Below are positions 33,406 through 44,394 of a DNA stretch of 64,000 nucleotides, in pieces (within the stretch, counting starts at the first letter, position 1; every line of letters starts with the position of its first letter). Position numbers and translations under genes: made by a program. The notes under the pieces are model-generated. The model was not told where the DNA came from and made no database searches. It was given only the letters and a program-made list of their open reading frames with translations. The DNA comes from Sacculina carcini. Taxonomy: Eukaryota > Arthropoda > Thecostraca > Sacculinidae. The stretch lies in the NCBI GenBank assembly GCA_916048095.2, contig OU696595.1, positions 3,109,795 to 3,173,794 of the forward strand. The letters are read 5' to 3'.

Positions 33406-33930
33406 ACAACATGAGAGATGAAACGGAGGAAAAACGAAAACAGATGGAGCATGCAATGAACACATGTGGAAAAGACGTTCAGAACGAAATCCCCAAGAAA
33501 CTCATGTTTGGGACATACAATACGACTACACCACAAACACAGTAATGCAATGTTCCTCAAAAGTTATATTACTAAGACATCACTCACTGAAAAATAACAT
33601 TGTACACAAAGACAAATATCACTTAGATAATAGCTCAACGTCTGCAGCTATTTTCCTGAACAGAGACGATTCCCACAACAAAACACAACAAACAATGGAA
33701 TTGGTCCTTACAACTTCCACTGCAACGAAAATAAGACACGAGAATAAGCACTTAAGTAAACAAAGGCCCCAATAAGACTTATTGAATCAATGTGAACTCA
33801 GAATATGACAGCAAGAAACTATTCAAACAACAAATGCAATATCATAACAGATAATAACAGACCCTACAAGTTTCAGTGAAGGAATAAATATACCGTGAAG
33901 GCATTGAATGCCTTAAACGCGTCCCAAGCG
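33406..33930. other. No recognisable gene
   Basis: Unique-looking AT-rich sequence. A plus-strand frame at 33,464-33,775 has no recognisable domain and is not called. Confidence 0.5.
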
Positions 33931-33944
33931 TCGATGTCGCATCT

Positions 33945-34207
33945 TGGGCCAGGTCGCATCTTGGGCCGTCACAACGGGGCCACCCGAAGGCAACACCTGG
34001 GGCCCCATTATAAATAAACCATCAAATAATAAATTTATATATTATATATAATCACATAATACAAGCTCAGGTGAAAACATCTGAGCAAAAAGATGAAGGC
34101 TATACATAATATGATATATTTTAATGTCATACGTGAAGCAACGGGGTCCCTCAGTACTCGGGGGCCCCCGGCCGGGGGGTACGGGGAGCGGTTGCTACGG
34201 CTCTGAC
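33945..34207 (-). repeat. Repeat F, copy 2
   Basis: Inverted copy of the GC-hairpin element at 11,477-11,670: AGAGCCGTAGCAACCG, GGGGGCCCCCGG/CCGGGGG palindrome, GACCCCGTTGCTTCACGTA and GGGGCCCCAGGTGTTGCC, with about 60 bp more AT-rich interior than copy 1. Confidence 0.6.
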
Positions 34208-35062
34208 CTAAATGAACATGTTCGCCGTCGAGCTGAAAGTCCACCAAGTAATATAACAAACCAGCGATTGTGAGCTTCTGCAAGCGAATATAAACAATCT
34301 CAATGAGTGGTGCAAAAAGTGGCAAATACGATTCAACTTGGAAAAACGTCACACCATGAAATTCGGATTTGGCAAAAATAGACCACAGTGGAATTATACA
34401 GTTTATGGGAAAACAACAGTAGAAGAGGAACAGAGAAAGATTTGGGCTTCACAATCGACTAACAATTATCACCTTGTAGAAACGCCTACAAGTTGCGGAG
34501 GCCACAACCTGAAAACCATATTACAAGGATCGTACAAAAGACCAATGTTCAAATTGCAACTATTAAAGCAGCATTTCGCTACATAGATGAAGAGATGATG
34601 AAGCTGTTGATAACAACCAAAATCGGGCCTCTTCTTGAATATGCAGTTCAAGCGTGGAACCCTCACCTAGAAAAACATCAAACAAAAATGGAGAAGGTGC
34701 AGAGAGCTCTGACGAAATATTGTCCAACCGTAAAGCAATTGAATTACGATGATCGACTACAAAAGATAAAACTGCCATCTCTAGAAGATAGAACAATTAG
34801 AGGAGATTTGATTCTCCTATATAAGTGTATAAATAGCAAAGAAAATATAGGCGAAATTAATTTCAATATATCAAGGTCAAACCGAGACAACAAGTACAAA
34901 ATCCTCCATAAAAGGATGAGAAGAAACGTGGAGAAATATATTTGTCCGTGCAGAACGGTTGAATTGTGGAACAAACTGTCATCAATTGTGACAACACAAA
35001 CTACTATCGGAGGTTTTAAACAGCATTATGACGTCTGGAAGGCGGGAACAACGAGTCTATGA
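34208..35062 (+). pseudogene. LINE family A, RT C-terminal region, copy 2
   Basis: Starts inside the RT palm (the catalytic motif region reads FAVELK, also lacking both Asp) and proceeds through KKWQIRFNLEKRHTMKFG-type thumb sequence with frame disruptions. An intact C-terminal stretch of about 190 codons follows: TTKIGPLLEYAVQAWNPHLEKH, KVQRALTKYCP, RLQKIKLPSLEDRTIRGDLILLYK and TVELWNKLSSIV, ending at 35,060-35,062. These blocks are the conserved C-terminus of LINE ORF2. 5'-truncated and non-functional. Confidence 0.85.
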
Positions 35063-35104
35063 CTCCATCCCGCAATGTACAACTCGATAGATACAACTCG
35101 GTGA

Positions 35105-35121
35105 ATACACACATACACACA

Positions 35122-35161
<40 letters not shown>

Positions 35162-35640
35162 GAACAAACAAGTAAATATACGCACAAACACGAACATACA
35201 CTCACGTTTACATACTCAAAAACACAAAAATACAAACGCACACACACAAACATATTGAATAAGATAGAACAACAGACATACAGCACAGAAGACAACACAA
35301 CATACAACACAATAAGACAACGCAGAAATCATACAACAACATACATTCAGATTGACAAATCACACACAATAAACACACAAATAAAACCAGAAAACACAGC
35401 ATAACAGACACACAAAAACATACATTCTAACAAATAGACAGAGAACACAACACAACAGACACACAAACACAGATAACAGAGCTCAACACAACAACAAACA
35501 GACAGCATACAAGGGAGAAACATACACAAGAACGGAAGAACGGAACATATACAAGAACGGAAAACGCACGCATGAAGCACATACACATAGAAGACAGAAT
35601 TAGGAAACAATCAGACCTTGTATTCCGTACTAATATATAC
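35105..35640. repeat. (CA)n and ACA-rich low-complexity tract
   Basis: A pure CA run at about 35,118-35,158 passes into about 480 bp of irregular A/C-rich sequence with repeated AACACA and ACATACA units. Cys/Val-rich minus-strand frames here are artefacts. Confidence 0.8.
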
Positions 35641-35827
35641 AATATTATTAAGACTTAGTGAGAAAGAAATTTTTAGTGTGTTTTTTGATAAGAGATAGAG
35701 ATTTGATTGAGCGTATTGAGGGAGAAAGCCTATTGTAGATACGAGGTCCTAAGAAAGAGAAACAACGATTGTAGTGAGAATGTCTAGAAGGAAAGGAAGG
35801 TTCAACTCGTAGAAAAGGATTGTTAGG
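35641..35827 (-). pseudogene. LINE family C copy 2, 3' part (below the SINE)
   Basis: On the minus strand this continues the LINE C protein: LVEPSFPSRHSHYNRCFSFLGPRIYN-type sequence to the stop, closely matching 1,740-1,913. It is separated from the rest of the ORF by an inserted SINE. Confidence 0.75.
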
Positions 35828-36162
35828 TTAAATGGTTGAATGCCTAAGTGACAGCTGCTACACGGGAAGAAGCCGAAGCTTATGAACACACAGGTGTTCA
35901 CAGGTGCAGCTCGCTAACACCGCAGAACCGACCCTCTCCACGCTATGGCGCCACATGGACGTAAGACGTATTAGAGAGGACCACCTCCCCAGAATGCATG
36001 ACACAACACATGACTGACATCTGGTACCACCATTTACTGCTGGGTGGGCAGGGACTGTTGGATTATAGAATTCGACCAATTAAATTCTGCTCCGCCTGGA
36101 TTCGAAGCACGGTCCTCACGCTTGTGAGGCGGGTGTGCTAACCACTACACCACGGTGTCCAC
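35828..36162 (-). mobile_element. tRNA-Val SINE, copy 3 (inside LINE C)
   Basis: Full-length on the minus strand: A-box TAGTGGTTAGC, loop CTCACAA (anticodon CAC), B-box variant GCTTCGAATCC, body and TTTAACC-like end. It splits the LINE C ORF, so it is younger than that LINE insertion. Confidence 0.85.
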
Positions 36163-36775
36163 GAGAAAGACCTAGGAGCTAAAAGACCTAAGGGAAAGAG
36201 ATGAGGTTTTATATGACAGAAGGTCAAATATATACGCAGGCTTACGAAGACGAAGAGCTGAATGAATAATTAAAGAAATATGATATCCAACAAGAGCTTT
36301 AATGGGAAGTAACCTAAGTTTTTGTAAACAAGAAGAGACATGAGAACCCGAAGGAAGATTAAATACCATACGACAAGCTTTATTAATAATAGATTGAAGT
36401 TTCCTAAGCTGGCGGTGGTTAAGAGATAGTATAAGAGAACAGCAGTACTGAATTTTACTAAAGATGAAGGAGTTGGCTAACTTATAGGCAGCAGAGATAG
36501 TTATATATCTACGAATGGAATATTTACGCTTAAGGTGAAAGTTACAGCACCTGATAACGTCAGAGATGTGTGGATCCAAAGAAAGAGAGCTATCAAGTAT
36601 GATACCAAGACTACGTACAGAGCAGGATAGAGATATACTAAGAGAAGTAGTACTATTAGAAGATGGAAAAAGAATATACTTAGTCTTATCAGTTTGTATG
36701 TGTTTTGCAATGTATGTATTAGCGCAATCACGACGTAAAGTATGAATTTCGCTATATAATTGAATAAATGAAATG
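36163..36775 (-). pseudogene. LINE family C copy 2, 5' part (C-terminal RT region)
   Basis: Minus-strand LINE ORF2 C-terminal region: HIQTDKTKYILFPSS, VRSLGIILDSSLSLDPHISDV, AYKLANSFIFSKIQYCCSLI, RKLQSIINKACRMVFNL and LRLLPIKALVGYHISLIIHSALRLRKPAYIFDLLS. These are the thumb and post-RT blocks of a CR1/jockey-like element; the RT palm itself is missing. It joins the segment at 35,641-35,827 across the SINE. Confidence 0.8.
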
Positions 36776-36915
36776 TTTATTAAATCCTCTGTGAGTGAGA
36801 TGACTTGTGTATTTGCGTGTCTGCCCTTCTCTATTTTTTATGGTTGAGTTTTTGGATTCCGCTTGGGCTGCGCATGAATTCAAATACTAACTTAGCTCGT
36901 TTTTCTCAAACTATC
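36776..36915 (+). repeat. Interspersed repeat shared with 55,130-55,265
   Basis: ATGACTTGTGT...TTCTNTATTTTTTATG...TTGAGTTTTTGGATTCCGCTTGG is recognisably similar to the 55.1-kb copy. Class unknown. The following 36,916-37,070 holds nothing specific. Confidence 0.45.
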
Positions 36916-37074
36916 TAGATCGGTCGGACAGTTTTGGTCGGGTTGATGTGCTTGTTTCTGATTGGTTGATAGAGTGTCGGTGTATGTGTGCGTGTGTTAG
37001 ATTGGACAAGACGAGCGTGACGTCATTTGTGAGCTGTCCGCTGATTGGTCGGTTCAGTGTCGGTATGTGTCGGC

Positions 37075-37200
37075 TGGAGTGTATAGTGAGTGTAGAGTGA
37101 GTATTGTGAGTGTATAGTGAGTGTGTAGTGAGTATGGAGTGTATAGTGAGTGTACTCAGTGTATAGTGAGTGTACTGAGTGTATAGTTAGTATTCTGGAC
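37075..37200. repeat. GTGTATAGTGAGT degenerate tandem repeat
   Basis: Ten or so imperfect units of GAGTGTATAGTGAGTGTA-type sequence. Confidence 0.75.
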
Positions 37201-37384
37201 AATTCAGCGTAGTGAATATGAGTTAGTTAATATTAATAACTTGTTTTATCTACTGAGCCCATTGAACCGAGTGATTGCAGCCGAGACACTGGGGTGTGTG
37301 TACTGGCAATTGTATACAACACGAGTTGTGTACAACGAATTGCTTACAACATCGTCTTTCTTCAGTGTGCAAAACAACACCATA

Positions 37385-37550
<166 letters not shown>

Positions 37551-37572
37551 TTACTGTAGACCTTCACAAAAT

Positions 37573-37785
37573 TGTGAATGACACACTATAACTTGATATA
37601 ACATCATGCACCGTGTCATATATAAATATATAGCTGTCATATATAGCTGATTAATAGGTGTGTGGCCGTGTTCTTAATCATCTGTGGCCAACCTGACTCG
37701 TGTTAATTTATATGTTTATTAATAAATAAATATTCGTTGTTTTGGCAGTGTTTTTAGTTGCATGGAGAACCAATCATTTACTACA
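37573..37785 (+). repeat. Putative LTR of the short-LTR element (copy 1)
   Basis: 213 bp from TGTGAATGAC to TTTACTACA, with TATATAAATATATA and AATAAATAAATA signals inside, and directly followed by a primer-binding-site-like sequence. The 5' boundary rests on where the copies begin to match and is not certain. Confidence 0.5.
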
Positions 37786-37787
37786 AC

Positions 37788-37805
37788 TGGTGTCCTGCCC
37801 GACGT
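37788..37805 (+). promoter_or_regulatory. Putative tRNA primer-binding site
   Basis: TGGTGTCCTGCCCGACGT begins two bases after the LTR end. Its complement ends in ACACCA, as a tRNA 3' terminus would. The primer tRNA was not identified. Confidence 0.45.
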
Positions 37806-38275
37806 GATTGAACACAAAACCGCACCAACAACCGATGACCAACAACAAGACTGAACTTTGAAGAAAAGAAAAGAAGTTCTTGTTTGCTTAAACTTGAGTT
37901 TGTACATGTTTTAACAAAACCATACAATAATATTTGTAAATTCTTTGACATGTTGAAAATTATTTGAATGATAATACAAACGTATACATTATTGGGACAC
38001 CCTGTATTCGTTTGTATTAATCAGATTGTAGCCGCTGCACGTTCTGCATGTTTTGTTCAAATATTCTAAAGTTTTAGATGTTACATTTCTCACTGAACAA
38101 CCGCACACATGAGTGTATATTTTTGCGGTACGTATATTATTGCGTGTATATGTTGCTTATGTTATTGAGTGTGTTGTGATGTTGCGATGTATATTGTGTT
38201 GTGTGTTGCGATATATGTATGATTGTTGTCTCGCGTTGCGTTCCCTGTAAAATATCTCATTCTGTGCATTTTTTT

Positions 38276-38348
38276 TAGTTCGGGGGAGAAGAAAAGGACA
38301 GAAGACAGCTGCCGTTACAGGGGGGCACCAACTCTGCTGAATTATCGC
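38276..38348 (-). mobile_element. 5'-truncated copy of the 7.2-kb retroposon
   Basis: Minus strand: GCGATAATTCAGCAGAGTTGG ... TCTCCCCCGAACT followed by an A8 tail. It matches the 3' part of 7,201-7,290. The same insertion is present in the copies at about 59,551-59,622 and 62,302-62,375. Confidence 0.7.
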
Positions 38349-38548
38349 CACGAAAATACATGCAGAAAGTGCAGCGGCTACAAGGTAAATATATATACCT
38401 CATTAAGACAAATTATTTACCACGTGTTTGTTTCGCGTATATGGTCCAAAACTTTGGACTCACTATGTATGACATATGACTTATGACTCACTATTTATTT
38501 TTATAATGAGTTAATTTGAAATGCATTTATCCATTGAAATACATTTGT

Positions 38549-38733
38549 GTGGACTACGTGGTGCAGTTGTTAGCACACCCGCCTCACAAGCGGGAGATCC
38601 GTGGTTCGAAACCCGGCGGAGCAGAATTTTATTGGGCGAATTCTACAATACCACAGCCCCTGTCCACCCAGCAGTAAATGATGGTACCAGATATCAGTCA
38701 TGTGTTGTGTCATGCATTCTGGGGAGGTGGTCC
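38549..38733 (+). mobile_element. tRNA-Val SINE, internally deleted (copy 4)
   Basis: Head with A-box variant CAGTTGTTAGC, anticodon loop CTCACAA and B-box GGTTCGAAACC. The body stops at GGGGAGGTGG, and the 3' half seen in the 59.8-kb copy is missing. Confidence 0.85.
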
Positions 38734-39182
38734 AAACGGGTGCACGGTGTAGCACGGTGTGTTTGTATATGTGTGTCCCAGAGTGTAGATTTGTGTCGAG
38801 GCTCGGGGGTGATGACAGCCATCATGCATTAGTGTTCAAAGTTGACTCATGTGGTCAATTGCTTGGCACCCTCAATTATAATATGCATACTCGATTACAA
38901 CACATATCACTCACAAGTATATTGCATAAAATTGCATACCCACTCTAGCCATGTAATATTGTTTTGCTAAGCTGATGTTGATAAAAATATACCCAATGAA
39001 CTGAACTCAGCAGAATTATCGGGGGTATAGTTGCATATTCATCCCCCAGCCAATTTGTCGGGGGTATGTACCCCCAGAATCTACACCCATTTTGTAGAGA
39101 GCATAAGTGCATAAAAGTATTACTTACTTGAAAAAAAATCCTGGCGAATTATCAGTGGACTTCGTAGGTGTATCAGCACCAC

Positions 39183-39205
39183 CGATATATATATATATAT
39201 ATATA
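39183..39205. repeat. (TA)n run
   Basis: Short AT microsatellite at the junction of the short-LTR unit and LINE A copy 3. Confidence 0.9.
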
Positions 39206-39864
39206 TAGTGGAAATTGATGGAGGAGTCAAAGGAAAACTGATAGAATGGATGACGGACTTCCTAATTGGAATAAAAATGAGAACTTGTTTGCGAGGAAAG
39301 CACTCGTCATGGTGTACAGTTCAGAGCGGAGTTCCACAGGGCACTGTCCTCGCTCCAATAATGTGTCTGGTGTATGTGAATAATTTGACCAAAAATATAT
39401 CGGAGTGTACCTACATGAACATGTTTGCCAACGACCTGAAAGTCCACCAAGTAATACAACAAACTAGCGATTGTGAGCTTCTGCAAACGTATATAAACAA
39501 TCACAATCAGTGGTGCAAAAAGTAGCAAATAAGATTCAATTTTGAAAAACGTCACACCATGAAATTCGGATTAGGCAAAAATATACCACAGTGGCACAAT
39601 AAGTATACAGTTCATGGGAAAACTATAGTAGAAGTAGGAACAGAGAAAGATTTGGGCATCACAACCGACTCAAAAATATCACCTGAAAATCATATTACAA
39701 AGATCGTACCAAAGGCCAATGTTCAAATTGCAACTATTAAAGCAGCATTTCGCAACATATATGAAGAGATGATGAAGCTGTTGATAACAACCAAAATCAG
39801 GCCTCTTCTTGAATATGTAGTAGAAGTGTGGAACCCTCACCTTGAAAAACATCAAACAAAAAAC
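39206..39864 (+). pseudogene. LINE family A RT fragment, copy 3
   Basis: Spans the RT palm to thumb: VEIDGGVKGKLIEWMTDFLIG, SGVPQGTVLAPIMCLVYVNNL, MFANDLKV, then MKFGLGKNIPQW, KDLGITTDSKISPENHITKIV and TTKIRPLLEYVVEVWNPHLEKH. The catalytic motif again reads FAND. A stop interrupts the frame near 39,523. It ends at CATCAAACAAAAA before repeat H. Confidence 0.87.
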
Positions 39865-39865
39865 A

Positions 39866-40040
39866 TGTTCAACCATGAGATGCTGAGTGGATATATTTTT
39901 TACTTATTATTGTTAATATTATTATTATTCAGTCAGTCACCTTCAGTCGTCTGGCGAAACACTTCTGCCAATGCACTCACAGGGTTTGCCAAACGTCCTA
40001 ATCGAATACAAAAACACAAACAAGCAATTAATATGTATAT

Positions 40041-40050
<10 letters not shown>
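39866..40050 (+). repeat. Interspersed repeat H, copy 2
   Basis: Direct copy of 29,366-29,560, again adjoining LINE A and running into CA/TA microsatellites (40,040-40,195). Confidence 0.6.
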
Positions 40051-40076
<26 letters not shown>

Positions 40077-40199
40077 GTATAAGGCCAATGTATATATATA
40101 CACATATACATATAAGGCATTAGCACAAATACATATAAGGCCAATGTATATGTATACACACATGTATATATATATATATATATATATATATCAATTTAT

Positions 40200-41220
40200 A
40201 CTTATTTATAAAATATATATTGATAAAAATTGATATTCATAAAAAATATTACAAATTAAAAAAGGAAACAATGTAAACTCATAAGTGTCTTACTCAATAG
40301 AAAAGTTCAAATGTGAATATTTTTATTTCTATTTTGACATGATATTTTCCCTCAACCCGCCTCATGTATAAGCCCACACATTGTGCGGAATAATTCAGAG
40401 CACTAACACGTAACAAACAATGAAAATTTTAGCATGTAAACCCGCCCGTCGTGCGGAACAATTCATACTATTAAATTTGTATTCAATTCATAAGAGAGAA
40501 TAAATATGGATAAATAAAGAAAAGAAACCCATAAAAAGTCTAAATTTCTATATTTTCATATTATTTTGACAAAATAGTTTGCCTAAACCGCCTCATATTT
40601 AAACCTGCCCGTCGTGCTGAATGATTCAGAACTCTGACACAAAACAATGAAAAATGACTAAACTTTTTTATCATAATGTTTTCAAAATATCTTTACTACT
40701 TAACATCACCATCTAGCATTAAAACCCGTCCGTTGTGCAGAATAGTTAATAAAGTAAAATAAATATTGAATTAATAAAAAACGATTAGAAATTGAAATAG
40801 TAATAGTAAAACTATAAAAAGTCTTAACCAATAGAAAAATCTAAATATGAATGTTTTTATTTTAGACTAGCTTAAAAACACGCCCGTTGTGCGGAGGAAT
40901 AAATAAAATGAAATTAATATTATATAAAAATTGATATTCATAAAAAATATTATAAATTTAAAAATAAATGTAAACCCCGGAAAAATGTAAATAGAAAAGC
41001 CCAAATGTGAATCTTTATATATTAATTTTGACAGAATATTTTCCCTCCAACGCCTCATATTTAAACCTGCCCGTCGTGAGGAATAATTCAGAAAACAAAC
41101 ACGTAACAAACAATGAAAATTCTAGCATGTAAACCCGTTATATCGTTTTCTCGTTTTCTAAGCATCAAAACCCGCCAGTTGTCGTGAAGAATAATTCAGA
41201 TTACAAAGACTGTTTTTATT
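40200..41220 (+). repeat. GC-motif repeat block
   Basis: Further copies of the CCCGTCGTGCGG motif family, for example near 40,383, 40,443, 40,606, 40,726, 40,885 and 41,070, in the same AT-rich setting as 4-14 kb. No coding sequence. Confidence 0.7.
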
Positions 41221-41269
41221 AGATATAGATAGAAGTAGATGCAGAATATTGACCAAAATTTTCGCATTT

Positions 41270-41660
41270 TCAGGGCTCATTTTGTCTTTACACCGCTATA
41301 ACTTTTTCTAAAATTATTTTGCAAATTTTAGAGTTTAACCTAAGAACATAATTTCCTACATTATGGTGTAAATTTTTAGTGTGTACACCGAGTGGCTGCC
41401 GAGTAATAACTGGCAGAAAATTGATCAAGGCGGACCAAGGCATTCTTCAGGGTTCATTTTGTCTTTACACCGCTATAACTTTTTCTAAAATTATTTTTCA
41501 AATTTTCAAATTTAACCTATCGTGTAGAGAACATAATTTTCAACATTATGGAGTAAATTTTTAGTGTGTACACCGAGTGGCTGCCGAGTAATAACGGGCA
41601 GAATATGGACCAAGGCGGGGTGTCGGTGGAAATGACACGGTCTTGAATATACGGTTATAT
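41270..41660 (+). repeat. Repeat J tandem pair (177-bp period)
   Basis: GGGYTCATTTTGTCTTTACACCGC recurs at 41,273 and 41,450. Each copy ends in a GTGTACACCGAGTGGCTGCCG segment, followed by GTCGGTGGAAATGACACGGT. Related copies are at 43,111 and 43,395-43,600. Confidence 0.65.
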
Positions 41661-41689
41661 CTTTATGTAAGCGCATTTATGTAAACGCA

Positions 41690-42935
41690 TGGCGTTTACA
41701 GAGTTATAATTTTCAACATTGATATGCGCGTCGAAATTTTTCGACAGTACTGGACAATATGGAACTATCCACCTATTATCAACATCATGTTCTCCCACCG
41801 TAGTTCGGTAGCAGCCATCTTGAATTGATCTTCTCCTGTAAGTGGGATAGCCATCTTCGCTAATCTGCGTGTTCAGTTGAAGCCGCTATGGGTAATTTTT
41901 TGAGCATTTACCATGCAAGGGGAATTGTAATTGAGAGCGCCACATGGTCCATGTACCATGTGCCTCTTTACGATATCAAAGAGTATAGGGTCACTCTGCT
42001 GATGAGGAAGCTCTGCTGAAATCACGGAGTCTATATCGTTAGGATTTATATGGGAAATTAGCCATAGTTATATATGAGCATGTGGGAGTCCTCTTTTTGC
42101 CTACTCTACTGTGTACACAAAGCTTCTTACTGGTCCAAATATCTGAGATTTATTATTAAACATTAAGTTTCATCAAAATGTGAAGTTTCAATCTAAATAC
42201 TCTAGTTATCAAGTCTTGTCTATTGGAATTTCTTTGGCCAGTTAGAAGCTCGTTTTCAATATCTGTCCATTTTGGATTTGATGTGAAAGTTATGAAGAGG
42301 TCAGGTTTACCGAAATTCCGAACATATGTCATTGCCTCCTGAGTCCTTTCATGCATGTACCGAGGACCACCTGTAAATGCTGCTGGTAATATACAGAGTT
42401 GACCAATATCGCTAGCCTGTCCGTCGTTATTAATGTGGTCTCTCAGGTGTATATATGAGTCAACTCTGAGCTCTCTTTGGTGAGTTTTTATGTACAGTAG
42501 TCTTTCTGCCTCTATCTTTGCGTACATATCAACGGCGTACTAATGAAAGAGGTTTTGGCCCCTGTGTACAGCGTTAAAAGAGTTTTCTCGTACCATAAGC
42601 TGATATGAATAAAGTCAATACACGACACAGTTTTCGTACTGCCATGTTGTGGTATGCCAAAATGATAACCATCTTCTCCCGTAGGAAACAAAAGTGGGTA
42701 CTGGAGGGCGTCATAGGAGCGTCTCACAAACACGTTGTAATGCTGCATCGCGGTAGTGTAATACAATATCACGTTTTCCGTGCAGTTCGTCTCTCAAAAT
42801 AACGGCAACGTCGCTACACTCAGGACGATTGAATCGTCTGGTATCGTCGAAATCGTCGTCGTTGTTCGTTGTTTTGACGAATTGATTGTTCTACCATTCG
42901 TTGGTATTCACTGGTGTGGACATCTGGAATTTTTC
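41690..42935 (-). pseudogene. Decayed Helitron Rep (HUH) protein fragment
   Basis: Minus-strand pieces in several frames follow a Helitron RepHel N-terminal region in the right order: VAVILRDELHGKRDIVLHYRD, RSYDALQYPLLFPTGEDGYHFG, YAKIEAERLLYIKTHQRELR, LPAAFTGGPRYMHERTQEAMTYVRNFGKPDLFITFT (about 42,260-42,400), the HUH motif GLPHAHI with HAH at 42,074-42,082, DPILFDIVKRHMVHGPCG (about 41,940-41,990), and a last trace resembling the region just before the catalytic tyrosines. Rep would nick and rejoin DNA in rolling-circle transposition. The tyrosine motif and the helicase are absent, and stops and frameshifts are numerous, so it is a pseudogene. Repeat J sequence adjoins both sides. Confidence 0.88.
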
Positions 42936-43099
42936 AATTTAATTCTGACTATAATTATTGAACTGGAAGAATCCTCACAAATAATGCACGATATTAGGAA
43001 GTTTTCAGTTTTTTTCAATAGGCTCCTTTGTCAGCAATTCAATTTTCAATAGGCTCCTTTGTTGTAACAATAGACTCCTTTGTTGTTAAACGCTGTGTT

Positions 43100-44390
43100 A
43101 AATCTATCAGTCGTCGGTGGAAATGACATGGTCTTGAATGAACGGTTATGTTTTTTGGAATGTTAATTTTACATATTTGAAAAATAGATCATCTTGTAGA
43201 AGACACAATTTCCAATCTGTGGATATAAAAAACTGTAAATTCTGTTGAGCAGTTTTCCTTAAACCCGTGGCATAAAATCACCAAAATGTGAAAAACTCGT
43301 TTGTGCACACACACACACACGCACACACAGAATAACGTTTTTATTATTATAGATAGATAGAAGTAGATGAGAGAATATTGACCTAAATTTTCGCATTTTT
43401 CAGGGCTCATTTAGGGCACCGCTAAAACTTTTTCTAAAATTATTTTTCAAATTTGAAAATTTAACATATCGTGTAGAAAACATAATTTTCAACATTATAG
43501 TGTAAATTTTTAGTGTGTACACCAAGTGGCTGCCGAGAAATAACTGGCAGAAAATGGACTAAGACGGGATGTCGGTGGAAATGACACGGTCTTGAATAAA
43601 CAATTATATCTTTTGAAATGTTGACACTACATATTTGAAAAATACATCATCTTGTAAAAGACAAGATTTCCAATCTGTGGATATAAAAAACTGTAAATTC
43701 TGTTGAGCAGGTTTCCTCAAACCCGTGGCATAAAATCAGCATAGCATAAAACCCGCCCGTTGTGCGGAAGAATGTTTGAGTGTTTGAATGTTTGAAGCCC
43801 CTGGCATAAAATCACCAAAATGTGAAAACCTCGTTTGTGCACACACACACAGAAAAACGTTTTTATTTTATTATAGACTAGCATTTAAACCCGCCCGTTG
43901 TGCGGAGGAATTCATAAAATGAAATTAATATTCATAAAAAATATTCCTAATTTAAAAAGAAAATGAAAACTCATAAGTGTCTTACTCAATAGAAAAGTCC
44001 AAGTGTGAATATTTATATTTATATTTTTAAATAATATTTCCCCTCAACCCGCCTCATATATAAACCCAACCATTGTGCGGAATAATTCAGAACACAAACA
44101 TGTAACAAACAATGCAAATTCTAGCATGGAAACCCGCCCGTCGTGCGAAACAGTTCATACTATTAAATTTGTATTCAATTCATAAGAGAACATAAGTATG
44201 AATTAAAAAAGAGTTGAGTAAACCCAAAAAAATCCTATTTAAACCTGCCCGTCCGGCTGAATAATTCAGAACTCTGACACAAAACAATGAAAAATGACTA
44301 ATTTTTTTATCATAATGTTTTCAAAATATATTTATAACTCAACATCACCATCTAGCATTAAAACCCGCCCTTTGTGCAGAACAATAAACA
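43100..44390 (+). repeat. Mixed repeat J and GC-motif block
   Basis: Repeat J phrases (GTCGGTGGAAATGACA at 43,114 and 43,570; TTTTTAGTGTGTACACC at 43,506) alternate with GC-motif copies near 43,747, 43,888, 44,068, 44,137 and 44,250. Short CA runs at 43,308 and 43,842. Confidence 0.6.
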
Positions 44391-44394
44391 ATAA

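Larger units (their letters stand above)
37573..39182 (+). mobile_element. Short-LTR element, partial copy 1
   Basis: Homologous to the tandem units at 57,841-64,000. It begins at the LTR (TGTGAATGAC...), continues through the internal region with an embedded SINE (internally deleted here) and a retroposon fragment, and ends at CACCACCGA before a TA run. The sequence has no protein-coding capacity, so it would be a non-autonomous LTR element. Confidence 0.65.

Noticed and set aside
38276-38386. Apparent exon: TTTTTTTTAG before and AAGGTAAAT after a conserved block, repeated in three units
   Set aside because: Most of the block matches the 3' part of the 7.2-kb retroposon in reverse, and the 'polypyrimidine tract' is its A-tail read on the other strand.
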